Origin: Schauerella fraxinea
GTDB taxonomy: Bacteria; Pseudomonadota; Gammaproteobacteria; Burkholderiales; Burkholderiaceae_B
Direction of reading: 5' to 3'
Assembly: GCA_030849945.1 (NCBI GenBank)
Contig: JAVDKK010000002.1
Span: 744,001 to 808,000 of the forward strand
Length of the DNA: 64,000 bases
Shown here: piece after piece, positions 35,352 to 43,491 of the stretch
Layout of the letters: every line of letters starts with the position of its first letter
Numbering within the stretch: position 1 is the first letter of the stretch
Program-made: the position numbers and the translations under genes
Notes under the pieces: generated by a model
The model's database searches: none
What the model was told of the DNA's origin: nothing
Seen by the model: the letters and a program-made list of their open reading frames with translations, nothing else

Positions 35352-36317
35352 ATGATTCATAGCATGACCGCGTTTGGCAGTGCCCGCGTCGATCTTGCGC
35401 AAGGTTCGCTTGCGCTCGAAATACGCAGCGTCAATAGTCGCTTTCTCGATCTTCATTTCCGTCTTCCCGAAGACCTTCGGCAAGCCGAAAGTCCGTTGCG
35501 CGATCTTCTGACTGCGCGCTTGGGACGAGGAAAAGTCGAAGTCCGGGCGAGCTACACGCGCCTGGCCGAAACGACATCGACGACCTTCGACCCGGCATGG
35601 TTGGCACAACTCGCGGATCAGCTTCAACAAGCGCGCGCCGTGATTCCGGATGTCGCCGCGCCCCGTCTGGTCGAGCTGAGCAACTGGCCCGGCCAGCGTG
35701 GCAACGATGCCATGGATCCGCAAGCATGGAGCGAAGCCTGCGTCGCTGCCGCCCAGGAAGCGCTCAAGCAGCTGGAAGCGTCCCGCGCACGCGAAGGCGA
35801 ACGTCTGGCAGGCGTGATGCTCACCTGCGCCGACGACATCTCCGGCGTGGTCGATCATGTCACGGCACACCTCCCGGCGCTCTTGGTTGAGCATCGCGAA
35901 AAACTCGCGACCAAGCTTCGCGATACCGTCGCATCCGCATTTCCTTCGGGATTTGCAAATATCTCCGGCAGTGAGCTTTCCGAGCGACTCGCGCAGGAAT
36001 CCACCCTCTTCGCGCTGCGGATCGATGTTGCTGAGGAAATCGCCCGCCTGCGCTCGCACTTGACCGAGCTGCGGCACATTTTGGGTGCAGGCGATACCGG
36101 TGAGGCAGTGACCCAGGTGCCAGCCGGCAAACCTGCAAAAGCGGCCAAGCGCCCCACTGGCAGCGCCGGCAAGCGCCTCGACTTCCTGTTCCAGGAAATG
36201 AACCGGGAAGCCAACACCTTAGGCTCCAAGGCGTCCAGCCTGGATGTGACGCGCGCCGCGATGGACTTGAAGCTGCTGATCGAGCAAATGCGCGAGCAAG
36301 CGCAAAACATCGAGTAA
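35352..36317 (+). CDS. yicC: YicC family endoribonuclease
   Basis: 321-aa protein with the YicC N-terminal signature MIHSMTAFGSARVD and RSVNSRFLDLHFRLPEDLR, and the C-terminal RLDFLFQEMNREANTLGSK. E. coli YicC is an endoribonuclease linked to small-RNA turnover. The ATG lies 3 bp after ggt, so the two are cotranscribed. Usually gmk follows directly in this group of bacteria, but here 2.3 kb separates them. Confidence 0.94.
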   Translation: MIHSMTAFGSARVDLAQGSLALEIRSVNSRFLDLHFRLPEDLRQAESPLRDLLTARLGRGKVEVRASYTRLAETTSTTFDPAWLAQLADQLQQARAVIPDVAAPRLVELSNWPGQRGNDAMDPQAWSEACVAAAQEALKQLEASRAREGERLAGVMLTCADDISGVVDHVTAHLPALLVEHREKLATKLRDTVASAFPSGFANISGSELSERLAQESTLFALRIDVAEEIARLRSHLTELRHILGAGDTGEAVTQVPAGKPAKAAKRPTGSAGKRLDFLFQEMNREANTLGSKASSLDVTRAAMDLKLLIEQMREQAQNIE

Positions 36318-36333
36318 TCAAGGTAGGTTTGAG

Positions 36334-36364
36334 CGCCGCTCGCCAGCATCGCTGGCGAGCGGCG
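36334..36364 (+). terminator. strong hairpin after yicC
   Basis: A perfect 14-bp stem (36334-36347 against 36351-36364) with a 3-nt ATC loop lies 16 bp past the yicC stop. Only TCTCTATT follows, so the T tract is poor. Confidence 0.65.
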
Positions 36365-36399
36365 TCTCTATTCGGCGTCTCTATTCGGCGTCTCTATTC
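36361..36399. repeat. 13-bp tandem repeat, three exact copies
   Basis: GGCGTCTCTATTC occurs three times without change at 36361, 36374 and 36387. The first copy overlaps the descending arm of the yicC hairpin. Confidence 0.95.
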
Positions 36400-36964
36400 A
36401 GCACCGTAATCTGGCTTTGCAATCGGGCAAATTGAATCGACGTTATTTCGTCGTCTATATGGCGTCATCGTCGCGAATTCTGTTGTGATACGCACCTCTC
36501 GATGTTTGGACGGAGCCGTGGCTCCGACGCTCGATCAGATTTGGTGCTGCGCACCATCGAAATATCGCCACTTTTGTACGCTCGGACGGCGAGTGTTGTT
36601 AGCCGTAGACACTTCGAGGCAAGCGCCGCCAAACCACGACGCTAAACATTAAGACGAGCTATCGAAGCAATAGCGAAAACCATCCAGATTGACCGCAAGA
36701 TCTCTGTTGAAAGGCATGGTGTTGGTCGCCAACATCTGGTCGCCCATGCTGTATTTTCTACAACTGCGCGTAAAATATACCAATTACGGGTGGTATTTCC
36801 CGCTTCGTCGGACATCGAAGAATGTAACTCGATGCCCCCACTTGCGACAGGTGTAATAAAATATTTTGCTTATACAATGCGTCCCGGGCCTAGTCCATTC
36901 GCCGGCTCGTAGCGAGTTTTTTTTCGCACGGGTCCTCCGACATGTACGATTTTGATTCAGATTT
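36400..36964. other. gene-free 565-bp region upstream of the NlpC/P60 gene
   Basis: No convincing gene on either strand; the segment is lower in GC than its neighbours. It holds two close hairpins (36511-36526 and 36542-36556), a TATACAAT box at 36871-36878 and a short CTCG-TAG-CGAG stem at 36907-36917 followed by seven T residues. The last two could mark the ends of a tiny transcript or a leader for the peptidase gene, but evidence is weak. Confidence 0.5.
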
Positions 36965-37582
36965 ATGACTCCGCCGACGCGACCAATTAGCCAAACCGTA
37001 ACACCCGCACGCCGCTCCTTTTTCTCCGTACGTTCTGCACTGGTCGCCTTCGCGATCGCTGCTGGCGCGATCAGCCTTCCGCAGACGGCTGACGCAATGA
37101 TCACCCCGGAAGCCCGGGGCTCGCTCAAGGGATTGAGCTCACAGCAAAAAGACAGCCTTCGCGAACAAGTCGTCGCCGCTGGCCTCGACGCGATCGGTAC
37201 CCCCTACACCTGGGGCGGAGAAGATCCTGACGATGGCTTCGATTGCAGCGGACTTGTTGCATTTGTTTATCGCGAAATTGCAGGCATGGATCTTCCCCGC
37301 CGCGCTCGCGATCAACGTGCCAAGGGCGCCAACGTGGCCAAAAGCAAGTTGCAGCCTGGCGACCTCGTGTTTTTCAATACCCGTGGTCGCGGTGCCGTTT
37401 CGCACGTCGGCATCTATATTGGTGACGACAAATTCGTCCATGCACCCACGAGCGGATCGTCGGTTCGCATCGATAGCCTCGACAGCACCTACTGGTCGAA
37501 GGTCTATCGTGGTGCTCGTGCACTGATCAAGCCGGACAGCACGCCGGCGGCACCCAAGTTGGTCGCGCTCAACGCACGCTGA
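36965..37582 (+). CDS. NlpC/P60 family peptidoglycan endopeptidase
   Basis: 205-aa exported C40 peptidase that should cleave peptide stems of the cell wall. The signal peptide ends near ADA (residue 44). The catalytic Cys94 is in DDGFDCSGLVAFVYR, His147 in AVSHVGIYIG and His159 in FVHAPTSG, so the active site is complete. No SH3 or LysM domain is present. It stands alone between two short tandem repeats within the split yicC-gmk region. Confidence 0.93.
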   Translation: MTPPTRPISQTVTPARRSFFSVRSALVAFAIAAGAISLPQTADAMITPEARGSLKGLSSQQKDSLREQVVAAGLDAIGTPYTWGGEDPDDGFDCSGLVAFVYREIAGMDLPRRARDQRAKGANVAKSKLQPGDLVFFNTRGRGAVSHVGIYIGDDKFVHAPTSGSSVRIDSLDSTYWSKVYRGARALIKPDSTPAAPKLVALNAR

Positions 37583-37600
37583 TGTCGAAGGGGGACGGCC

Positions 37601-37644
37601 ACGCCTCCCCCTACGCATATGCCTTCCCACGCATACGCCTTCCT
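37601..37644. repeat. 16-bp tandem repeat (about 2.5 copies)
   Basis: ACGCATATGCCTTCCC (37613) is followed by ACGCATACGCCTTCCT (37629), with a shortened related unit ACGCCTCCCCCT at 37601. It starts 18 bp past the NlpC/P60 stop in the convergent gap to the SDR gene. Confidence 0.65.
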
Positions 37645-37698
37645 GGTGCACTTGGCGACCGCTTAATCTAGCGGCCGCCTGCGCCAATCATCCGCGAA

Positions 37699-38541
37699 TT
37701 ACCCGCGGCCGACAAACGGCATGGCAGTCGCCATGACCGTCATGAACTGCACGTTGGCCGAGAGCGGCAATGCAGCCATGTGCACGACCGCACGCGCGAC
37801 ATCCTGTACATCCATCCGCGGTTCGGCAGCCACGACCAGATTGGCTTGAAGCACGCCTGCCACCATGCGGTCCGTCATTTCAGTTGCCGCATTGCCGATA
37901 TCGATCTGCCCGCAAGCGATGTTATCGGCCCGCCCATCCAGAGAAATCGATTTCGTGAGCCCGGTCACGGCATGCTTGGTCGCCGTGTAGGCAATCGAAC
38001 GAGGCCGCGGCGCATGGGCCGAAATCGAGCCGTTATTGATGATGCGTCCGCCCCGCGGCGCTTGATGCTTCATCATTCGGAATGCGCCTTGCGCGCACAG
38101 GAACATCCCGGTCAGGTTGACGTCGACCACGTCCCGCCACGTTTGCACCGGCAGTTCGTCGATCGGCACGGCTGGCGCGCCGCGGCCGGCATTATTGAAG
38201 AGCAGATCGATACGTCCATAGTGCTCGCGAACCGCGTCGAAAAGCGCTCCGACGGCGACTTCATCGCTCACATCCGTGGGCACGGCCAGCATCCGATCGC
38301 CGGCGACGTTCGCCTGACGTCGCGTTTCTTCCAACGCATCGGCACGCCTGCCGGCCAATACAACGGAATATCCGTCGGCATAAAGCGCCAGCGCAACCGC
38401 GCGGCCGATGCCTGATCCGGCGCCCGTCACCACGGCCACTCGTCGCGCGGAGGACGTGCTGTGATGGGTTTGCCCCGGCCCTTGTGCTGCGGGGGTGGTC
38501 GATGTTGCCGCGTCGTGCTGCGCGCCTGCCTGCTCACTCAT
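37699..38541 (-). CDS. short-chain dehydrogenase/reductase (SDR)
   Basis: 280-aa classical SDR. The cofactor motif is TGAGSGIG, with NNAG near residue 125 and a catalytic Ser-Tyr-Lys set in NNGSISAHAPRPRSIAYTATKHAV. The AGR stretch after the second strand suggests NADP(H). The first 40 residues are a low-complexity Ala/Ser/Thr/Gln/His leader not part of the fold. The ATG at 38541 follows AGGAG by nine bases. Divergent from gmk by 107 bp. Substrate unknown. Confidence 0.88.
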   Translation of the reverse strand: MSEQAGAQHDAATSTTPAAQGPGQTHHSTSSARRVAVVTGAGSGIGRAVALALYADGYSVVLAGRRADALEETRRQANVAGDRMLAVPTDVSDEVAVGALFDAVREHYGRIDLLFNNAGRGAPAVPIDELPVQTWRDVVDVNLTGMFLCAQGAFRMMKHQAPRGGRIINNGSISAHAPRPRSIAYTATKHAVTGLTKSISLDGRADNIACGQIDIGNAATEMTDRMVAGVLQANLVVAAEPRMDVQDVARAVVHMAALPLSANVQFMTVMATAMPFVGRG

Positions 38542-38648
38542 GATGCCCTTCTCCTTTGCCGAAAGTGGCATCCTACTCCGCAGGATCGACTCAGAACACG
38601 GCGAATTTGCTATTCTTCGCCTCTTCTTCCCGGCCACTGATTTTTCTC

Positions 38649-39281
38649 ATGTCTGTCCAACCCGGCAATGTATTGATGGTCGTCGCGCCTAGTGGCGCCG
38701 GCAAATCCAGCTTGGTGAGCGCGCTGCTCGAGCGCGATCCCTCGCTTTCGCTTTCGATTTCATGCACTACCCGCGCCCCGCGCCCGGGCGAAGTGGACGG
38801 CCGTGAATACCGCTTCATCAGCGTCGCCGACTTTCAAGCCTTGCGTGCAAGCGACAGCCTGCTCGAGTGGGCAGAGGTGCACGGCAACTTCTACGGCACA
38901 CCGCGCGACCGCATCGACGAAGCCACTCAAGCTGGCCGCGACGTCTTGCTCGAGATCGATTGGCAGGGTGCCCGTCAGGTGCGCCAACGTTTTCCCGCCG
39001 CTCTGGGCGTGTTTATCCTTCCGCCCTCGTTCGACGCGCTCGAAAGCCGTCTGAAGGCTCGGGGCCAGGACGATGCTTCGGTGATCGCGCGCCGTTTATT
39101 GGCGGCCGGCGGCGAAATCGCCCATGCTCCCGAGTGCGAATATGTTATTATTAATCAAGAATTTAGCGTAGCCTTGGATGAGCTGACACAAATCGTCAGC
39201 GCGGCCCGGCTACGTTTTTCGTCTCAGGCCGTGCGCCACGCCGATTTGTTCGCTCAACTCGGCATTCCGGCGGCACACTGA
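38649..39281 (+). CDS. gmk: guanylate kinase
   Basis: 210-aa enzyme making GDP from GMP. P-loop APSGAGKSSL, the GMP-binding SCTTRAPRPGEVDGREYRF and EWAEVHGNFYGTP segments, and LEIDWQGARQVRQ are all present. The ATG at 38649 is the start that gives a family-length protein; no clear ribosome site is visible. It begins the gmk-rpoZ-spoT order typical of Proteobacteria, feeding guanine nucleotides next to (p)ppGpp metabolism. Confidence 0.96.
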   Translation: MSVQPGNVLMVVAPSGAGKSSLVSALLERDPSLSLSISCTTRAPRPGEVDGREYRFISVADFQALRASDSLLEWAEVHGNFYGTPRDRIDEATQAGRDVLLEIDWQGARQVRQRFPAALGVFILPPSFDALESRLKARGQDDASVIARRLLAAGGEIAHAPECEYVIINQEFSVALDELTQIVSAARLRFSSQAVRHADLFAQLGIPAAH

Positions 39282-39346
39282 GATCATGCGCGTTTCGCGC
39301 ATGCGCTTCCGTTTTTTTCCCATTCACGCTCGCAGCAGGTGCGCTC

Positions 39347-39550
39347 ATGGCTCGTATTACCGTCGAAGATTGTCTGAACCAGATCCCCAACCGCTTCAAG
39401 CTCACGCTGGCTGCTACCTATCGCGCTCGCGAATTGGCTCAAGGCCATGCACCGCGCCTGGACAGCAAAGATAAGCCGACGGTTACCGCTTTGCGCGAAA
39501 TCGCCGCCGGTTTGACCGGGCTGGAAATGCTGCGCAAGGTACCGACCTGA
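39347..39550 (+). CDS. rpoZ: RNA polymerase omega subunit
   Basis: 67-aa subunit that helps assemble RNA polymerase and forms part of a ppGpp site. MARITVEDCLNQIPNRFKL, YRARELAQG and KPTVTALREIAAG are diagnostic. It lies between gmk and spoT, 21 bp before the latter, as expected. Confidence 0.96.
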   Translation: MARITVEDCLNQIPNRFKLTLAATYRARELAQGHAPRLDSKDKPTVTALREIAAGLTGLEMLRKVPT

Positions 39551-39571
39551 TCAAAACCTGGAGCGGCTCGC

Positions 39572-41881
39572 ATGGCGTTTCCAGGACTCAAATCGGCATC
39601 CTCGGGCTTGCTAGCGGCGCTCCGCGCCGGTTCTCGTCTGGGTCGCAGTCCCAGTAAGAAAAAGAAAGGCGCGGCGCAAACGCCCGCCGGTCTGGCCTTG
39701 GCTCCGGATAATTCGGATGCCATCGCCCCAGCAGCACCCATCATCGCCTCTCTGGCACCGCTCACTGAAGTCATTGCCCGCTACCTCGACGCGAAAGACG
39801 TCGATCGTGTCCGCGAAGCCTATCGTTTCGCCGACCGTGCGCACCTTGGGCAATTCCGCTCCAGTGGCTTGCCCTACATCTCACATCCAATCGCCGTCAC
39901 CGAAATCTGTGCCGGCTGGAAACTCGACGCCAATGCACTTTCGGCAGCCCTGCTCCACGACGTCATGGAAGACACGGGCATTCCGAAGCACGAACTGGCC
40001 GAGAAGTTCGGTCCCGAAGTGGCGGAGTTGGTCGATGGTCTGTCCAAGCTCGATCGCCTCGATTTCGCGACCAAGGCCGAGCAACAGGCTGAGAGCTTTC
40101 GCAAGATGTTGCTGGCAATGGCGCGCGATGTGCGCGTCATTCTCATCAAATTGGCCGATCGCGTGCACAACATGCGCACGCTTGACGCGGTCAATCCTGA
40201 AAAGCGTCGCCGTGTAGCGCGCGAAACGCTTGAGATCTATGCCCCCATCGCACATCGCCTGGGGCTGAACCTGCTGTTTCGCGAACTGCAGGATCTGTGC
40301 TTTGGCGCCATGTACCCCAACCGGTACCAGGTGCTTTACAAGGCGGTGCTGTCGGCGCGCGGCAATCGCCGCGAGGTTATCAGCAAGATCAGCGATGCCG
40401 TCCGTGCCGCGCTGCCCGCTGCGGGCATCGAGGCCGAAGTCACGGGCCGCGAGAAAACCCTGTTCGGCATCTATAACAAGATGGTCGACCAGAAGAAAAC
40501 CTTTTCCGAAGTGCTCGACATCTACGGTTTCCGGGTGATCGTGCACACGCTGCCCGAGTGCTACCTGGCGCTGGGCACGCTGCATCAGTTGTTCCGCCCG
40601 GTACCCGGCAAGTTCAAGGATTACATCGCGATCCCGAAGGTCAACGGATACCAGTCGCTGCACACCACGCTGGTCGGTCCCTACGGCACACCCGTCGAGT
40701 TTCAGGTTCGCACACGCGACATGCATCATGTTGCCGAAGAAGGCGTGGCCTCGCATTGGCTTTACAAGGATGCGTCCACCGGTTTGAACGACCTGCAAAA
40801 GCGCACCCACCAGTGGCTGCAGTCGCTATTGGATATCCAAAGCCAGACCGGCGATTCGGGCGAGTTTCTCGAACACGTCAAAGTCGACCTGTTCCCAGAT
40901 GCCGTCTACGTCTTCACCCCGCGCGGCAAGATCATTTCGCTGCCGCGAGGTGCCACGCCGGTCGATTTCGCCTACGCCATTCACACGGATATCGGCAATC
41001 AAGCCGTGGCGGCGAAGGTGAACAACGAATTCGTACCGCTGCGCAAAGAGCTTCTTAGCGGCGACTCGGTTGAAATCGTGACCTCGCCGGCATCGCGGCC
41101 AAACGCGCAGTGGCTCAACTACGTGCGCACCGGCCGCGCACGGTCGGAAATTCGCCACTATCTGCGCACGGTCAAGTACGAAGAGTCGGTCGCTTTCGGT
41201 GAGCGTCTCTTGTCGCAGGCCCTGCACGATCTGCATCTCGATCTGCCCGACGTCAGCGACCCCGCCTGGGACAAACTGGCGCGCAGCACCGGTGCAAGTT
41301 CACGCGACGAGATCCTGGCCGACATCGGGTTGGGCAAACGCCTGGCCGCTGTGGTGGCGCGTCGCTTCCAGCCCGAGAATAGCCTGGTGGCCACCACGGC
41401 TGCAGCCGTAGACGAAATCACGTCTGCGCGCAGCGCGCCGATATTGATTCAGGGCAATGAAGGTCAAGCCGTTCAACTGGCCACCTGTTGCGGCCCCTTG
41501 CCGGGTGACCCGATCATCGCCGGCTTGCGCATCGGGCAAGGCCTGGTTGTGCATACCGCCGACTGCCCCGTGGCGCTTCGGTTGCAGACGCGAGAGCCCG
41601 ATCGTTGGGTTAGCGTGGCCTGGGACGCACAGCCCGCGAGGCATTTCTCGACGCGCCTGGACATCATCTGCCGCAACGAACGCGGAACCCTTGGCCGCTT
41701 GGCAGCCGAGGTCACTACCGCCGACGCCAACATCGTTCACGTGACGATGCACGACGACGCGACGGCAACGGTGTCGCTGCATCTCACGATTCAGGTCGAG
41801 AGCCGCAAGCATCTGGCGCAAGTGATCCGTTCGGTCCGTCACGTCCCGCAGGTGCAGCGCATCGTGCGCGTCAAGGGTTGA
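39572..41881 (+). CDS. spoT: bifunctional (p)ppGpp synthetase/hydrolase SpoT
   Basis: 769-aa RelA/SpoT protein. The hydrolase HD motif is intact (LLHDVMEDTG, His-Asp at 129-130, Glu-Asp at 133-134). The synthetase region has REKTLFGIYNKM, FKDYIAIPKVNGYQSLHT and VASHWLYK. A TGS domain (VFTPRGKIISLPRGATPVDFAY) and a C-terminal ACT domain follow. The first 60 residues are a basic, low-complexity leader. Both activities appear intact. It ends at a strong terminator; a greB gene, often next in relatives, is absent. Confidence 0.96.
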   Translation: MAFPGLKSASSGLLAALRAGSRLGRSPSKKKKGAAQTPAGLALAPDNSDAIAPAAPIIASLAPLTEVIARYLDAKDVDRVREAYRFADRAHLGQFRSSGLPYISHPIAVTEICAGWKLDANALSAALLHDVMEDTGIPKHELAEKFGPEVAELVDGLSKLDRLDFATKAEQQAESFRKMLLAMARDVRVILIKLADRVHNMRTLDAVNPEKRRRVARETLEIYAPIAHRLGLNLLFRELQDLCFGAMYPNRYQVLYKAVLSARGNRREVISKISDAVRAALPAAGIEAEVTGREKTLFGIYNKMVDQKKTFSEVLDIYGFRVIVHTLPECYLALGTLHQLFRPVPGKFKDYIAIPKVNGYQSLHTTLVGPYGTPVEFQVRTRDMHHVAEEGVASHWLYKDASTGLNDLQKRTHQWLQSLLDIQSQTGDSGEFLEHVKVDLFPDAVYVFTPRGKIISLPRGATPVDFAYAIHTDIGNQAVAAKVNNEFVPLRKELLSGDSVEIVTSPASRPNAQWLNYVRTGRARSEIRHYLRTVKYEESVAFGERLLSQALHDLHLDLPDVSDPAWDKLARSTGASSRDEILADIGLGKRLAAVVARRFQPENSLVATTAAAVDEITSARSAPILIQGNEGQAVQLATCCGPLPGDPIIAGLRIGQGLVVHTADCPVALRLQTREPDRWVSVAWDAQPARHFSTRLDIICRNERGTLGRLAAEVTTADANIVHVTMHDDATATVSLHLTIQVESRKHLAQVIRSVRHVPQVQRIVRVKG

Positions 41882-41917
41882 TGGCGGATTGAAGCGTTAC
41901 CCATCCATCCGCACCAA

Positions 41918-41949
41918 CAAAAATCGGACCTGAAGGTCCGATTTTTTTT
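41918..41949. terminator. bidirectional terminator between spoT and glnQ
   Basis: AATCGGACC / GGTCCGATT stem with TGAA loop and eight T residues downstream for spoT; the five or six A residues on the left give a T tract for the convergent glnHPQ transcript. Confidence 0.92.
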
Positions 41950-42022
41950 CGTAGTTCTTGATCGCGAGACGTGAACGCAGTCGTCTTACCTGAATGCGTG
42001 AAGCCTCGCCAGCACCCTGGTC

Positions 42023-42751
42023 TCAATGAACGTGCTGGAGAAAATCCTTCAGTCGTTGGCTTGGCGGGTTGCTCAGCAATTCCGAGGGTGGACCATCATG
42101 CGCGATCTTGCCCTTGTCGATGAACAGCAAACGGCTGCCGACGCTGCGCGCAAAGGCCATCTCGTGCGTGACCACCACCATCGTCATGCCTTCCTGCGCA
42201 AGCGTCTGCATGACTTGCAACACCTCTTGGCGCAACTCGGGATCGAGCGCGGAAGTGGGCTCGTCGAACAGCATCAGGCGCGGCTTGATGGCCAACGCAC
42301 GGGCAATCGCCACGCGTTGCTGCTGGCCACCCGAAAGCTCGGACGGAAAGTGGTTCATGCGTTCGGCCAAACCCACTTTTGCCAGCAAAGTTTCGGCCTG
42401 CTGCCGGGCATCCTCTTTCGAGGCCCCGCGGGTATGGATCGGCCCAAACATCACGTTGTCCAATGCCGAAAGCTGCGGAAACAGATTGAACTGCTGAAAA
42501 ACCATGCCCGCTTCGCGACGGATCTCGCGCACTTGCTCATCCGAGCCGTGCACGCTGATGCCGTTGACGAGCAGATCGCCGCCCTGAATCGTTTCGAGTA
42601 CGTTGATACAGCGCAGGAAAGTGGACTTCCCCGACCCGGAAGGCCCTACCACCACCACGACCTCGCCCTCGTTGATATCGAGGGAAATGTCGTCCAGCAC
42701 AGTCGACGTACCGAACTGCTTGATGACGTTGCGAAATTCGACCATGCTCAT
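42023..42751 (-). CDS. glnQ: glutamine ABC transporter ATPase
   Basis: 242-aa polar amino acid transporter ATPase. Walker A GPSGSGKST, the family motif GMVFQQFNLFPQLSALDNV, signature LSGGQQQRVAIARAL, Walker B LMLFDEPTSALDPE and VTHEMAFA. The ATG at 42751 overlaps the glnP stop by four bases. Third gene of glnH-glnP-glnQ. Closely similar ATPases serve other amino acids, so the glutamine assignment rests mainly on GlnP and GlnH. Confidence 0.9.
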   Translation of the reverse strand: MSMVEFRNVIKQFGTSTVLDDISLDINEGEVVVVVGPSGSGKSTFLRCINVLETIQGGDLLVNGISVHGSDEQVREIRREAGMVFQQFNLFPQLSALDNVMFGPIHTRGASKEDARQQAETLLAKVGLAERMNHFPSELSGGQQQRVAIARALAIKPRLMLFDEPTSALDPELRQEVLQVMQTLAQEGMTMVVVTHEMAFARSVGSRLLFIDKGKIAHDGPPSELLSNPPSQRLKDFLQHVH

Positions 42752-43407
42752 AGTATGCGCATCCTTTTTTCGACCAGACGCAGACCCAGCGCCAGTGCGC
42801 CGGTGAGAATCAGATAGATGATGGCGACCGCCGACCAGATTTCGACTGCGCGAAAATTGCTGGCCATGATCTCTTGCCCTTGACGCGTGAGCTCGGCGAC
42901 GCCGATCACGATAAAGAGCGATGAATCCTTCAGGCTGATGATGCACTGGTTGCCCAACGGCGGAATCATGCGGCGAAATGCCACCGGTCCGATGATGTGC
43001 GTGAGGATCTTATGGAACGGCAGGCCCATGGCCTGACCCGCCTCCTTCAGCCCCTTGTGCACCGACAGCAGCGAGCCGCGCACGATTTCGGAGATGTAGG
43101 CACCGGAGTTGACGATCAATGTGATGATCGCGGCCCACAACGCATCGATCCGCAGATCGGGAACCATCAACGGCAGCGCGAAGTACAAGAACATCACTTG
43201 CACCACAATCGGCGTGCCCCGAATGACGGCTACGTAGACCTGAGCGATAGCGGACAACCACGTGGGGCCGTAAGCGCGCACCACACCGGTGAGCGCACCC
43301 AAGACAAAGCCGCCGGCCAAGCCACAGAAGGTGATGAGCATCGTCATCTTGGTGCCTTCCCAGAGATTGGGAAGCGCGTCCACGATGACTGACCAGTCGA
43401 ATTCCAA
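42748..43407 (-). CDS. glnP: glutamine ABC transporter permease
   Basis: Inner-membrane permease closely matching GlnP: EFDWSVI at the start, VIRGTPIVVQVMFLYFALP, NSGAYISEIVRGSLLSVHKGLKEAGQAMGLP, RRMIPPLGNQCIISLKDSSLFIVIGVAELTRQGQEI. The TTG at 43407 is chosen because AAGGGG lies just upstream and it gives 219 aa, the length of E. coli GlnP. An ATG at 43428 would add seven residues but has no ribosome site. Confidence 0.92.
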   Translation of the reverse strand: MEFDWSVIVDALPNLWEGTKMTMLITFCGLAGGFVLGALTGVVRAYGPTWLSAIAQVYVAVIRGTPIVVQVMFLYFALPLMVPDLRIDALWAAIITLIVNSGAYISEIVRGSLLSVHKGLKEAGQAMGLPFHKILTHIIGPVAFRRMIPPLGNQCIISLKDSSLFIVIGVAELTRQGQEIMASNFRAVEIWSAVAIIYLILTGALALGLRLVEKRMRIL

Positions 43408-43491
43408 AATGGATCCCCTTAAACACATGGGCCGACTCGCTTGAGCCGGCCCCGTTCAGACGTTGTCCTGACCAGACACGTCAGCCCTCAA

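Noticed and set aside
36784..37128. 114-codon minus-strand frame over the NlpC/P60 start
   Set aside because: Overlaps a well-supported signal peptide gene in antisense; composition atypical of protein.
39285..39303. Terminator between gmk and rpoZ
   Set aside because: CATGCGCG/CGCGCATG stem, but the T tract is about 8 bp away and the genes are normally cotranscribed.
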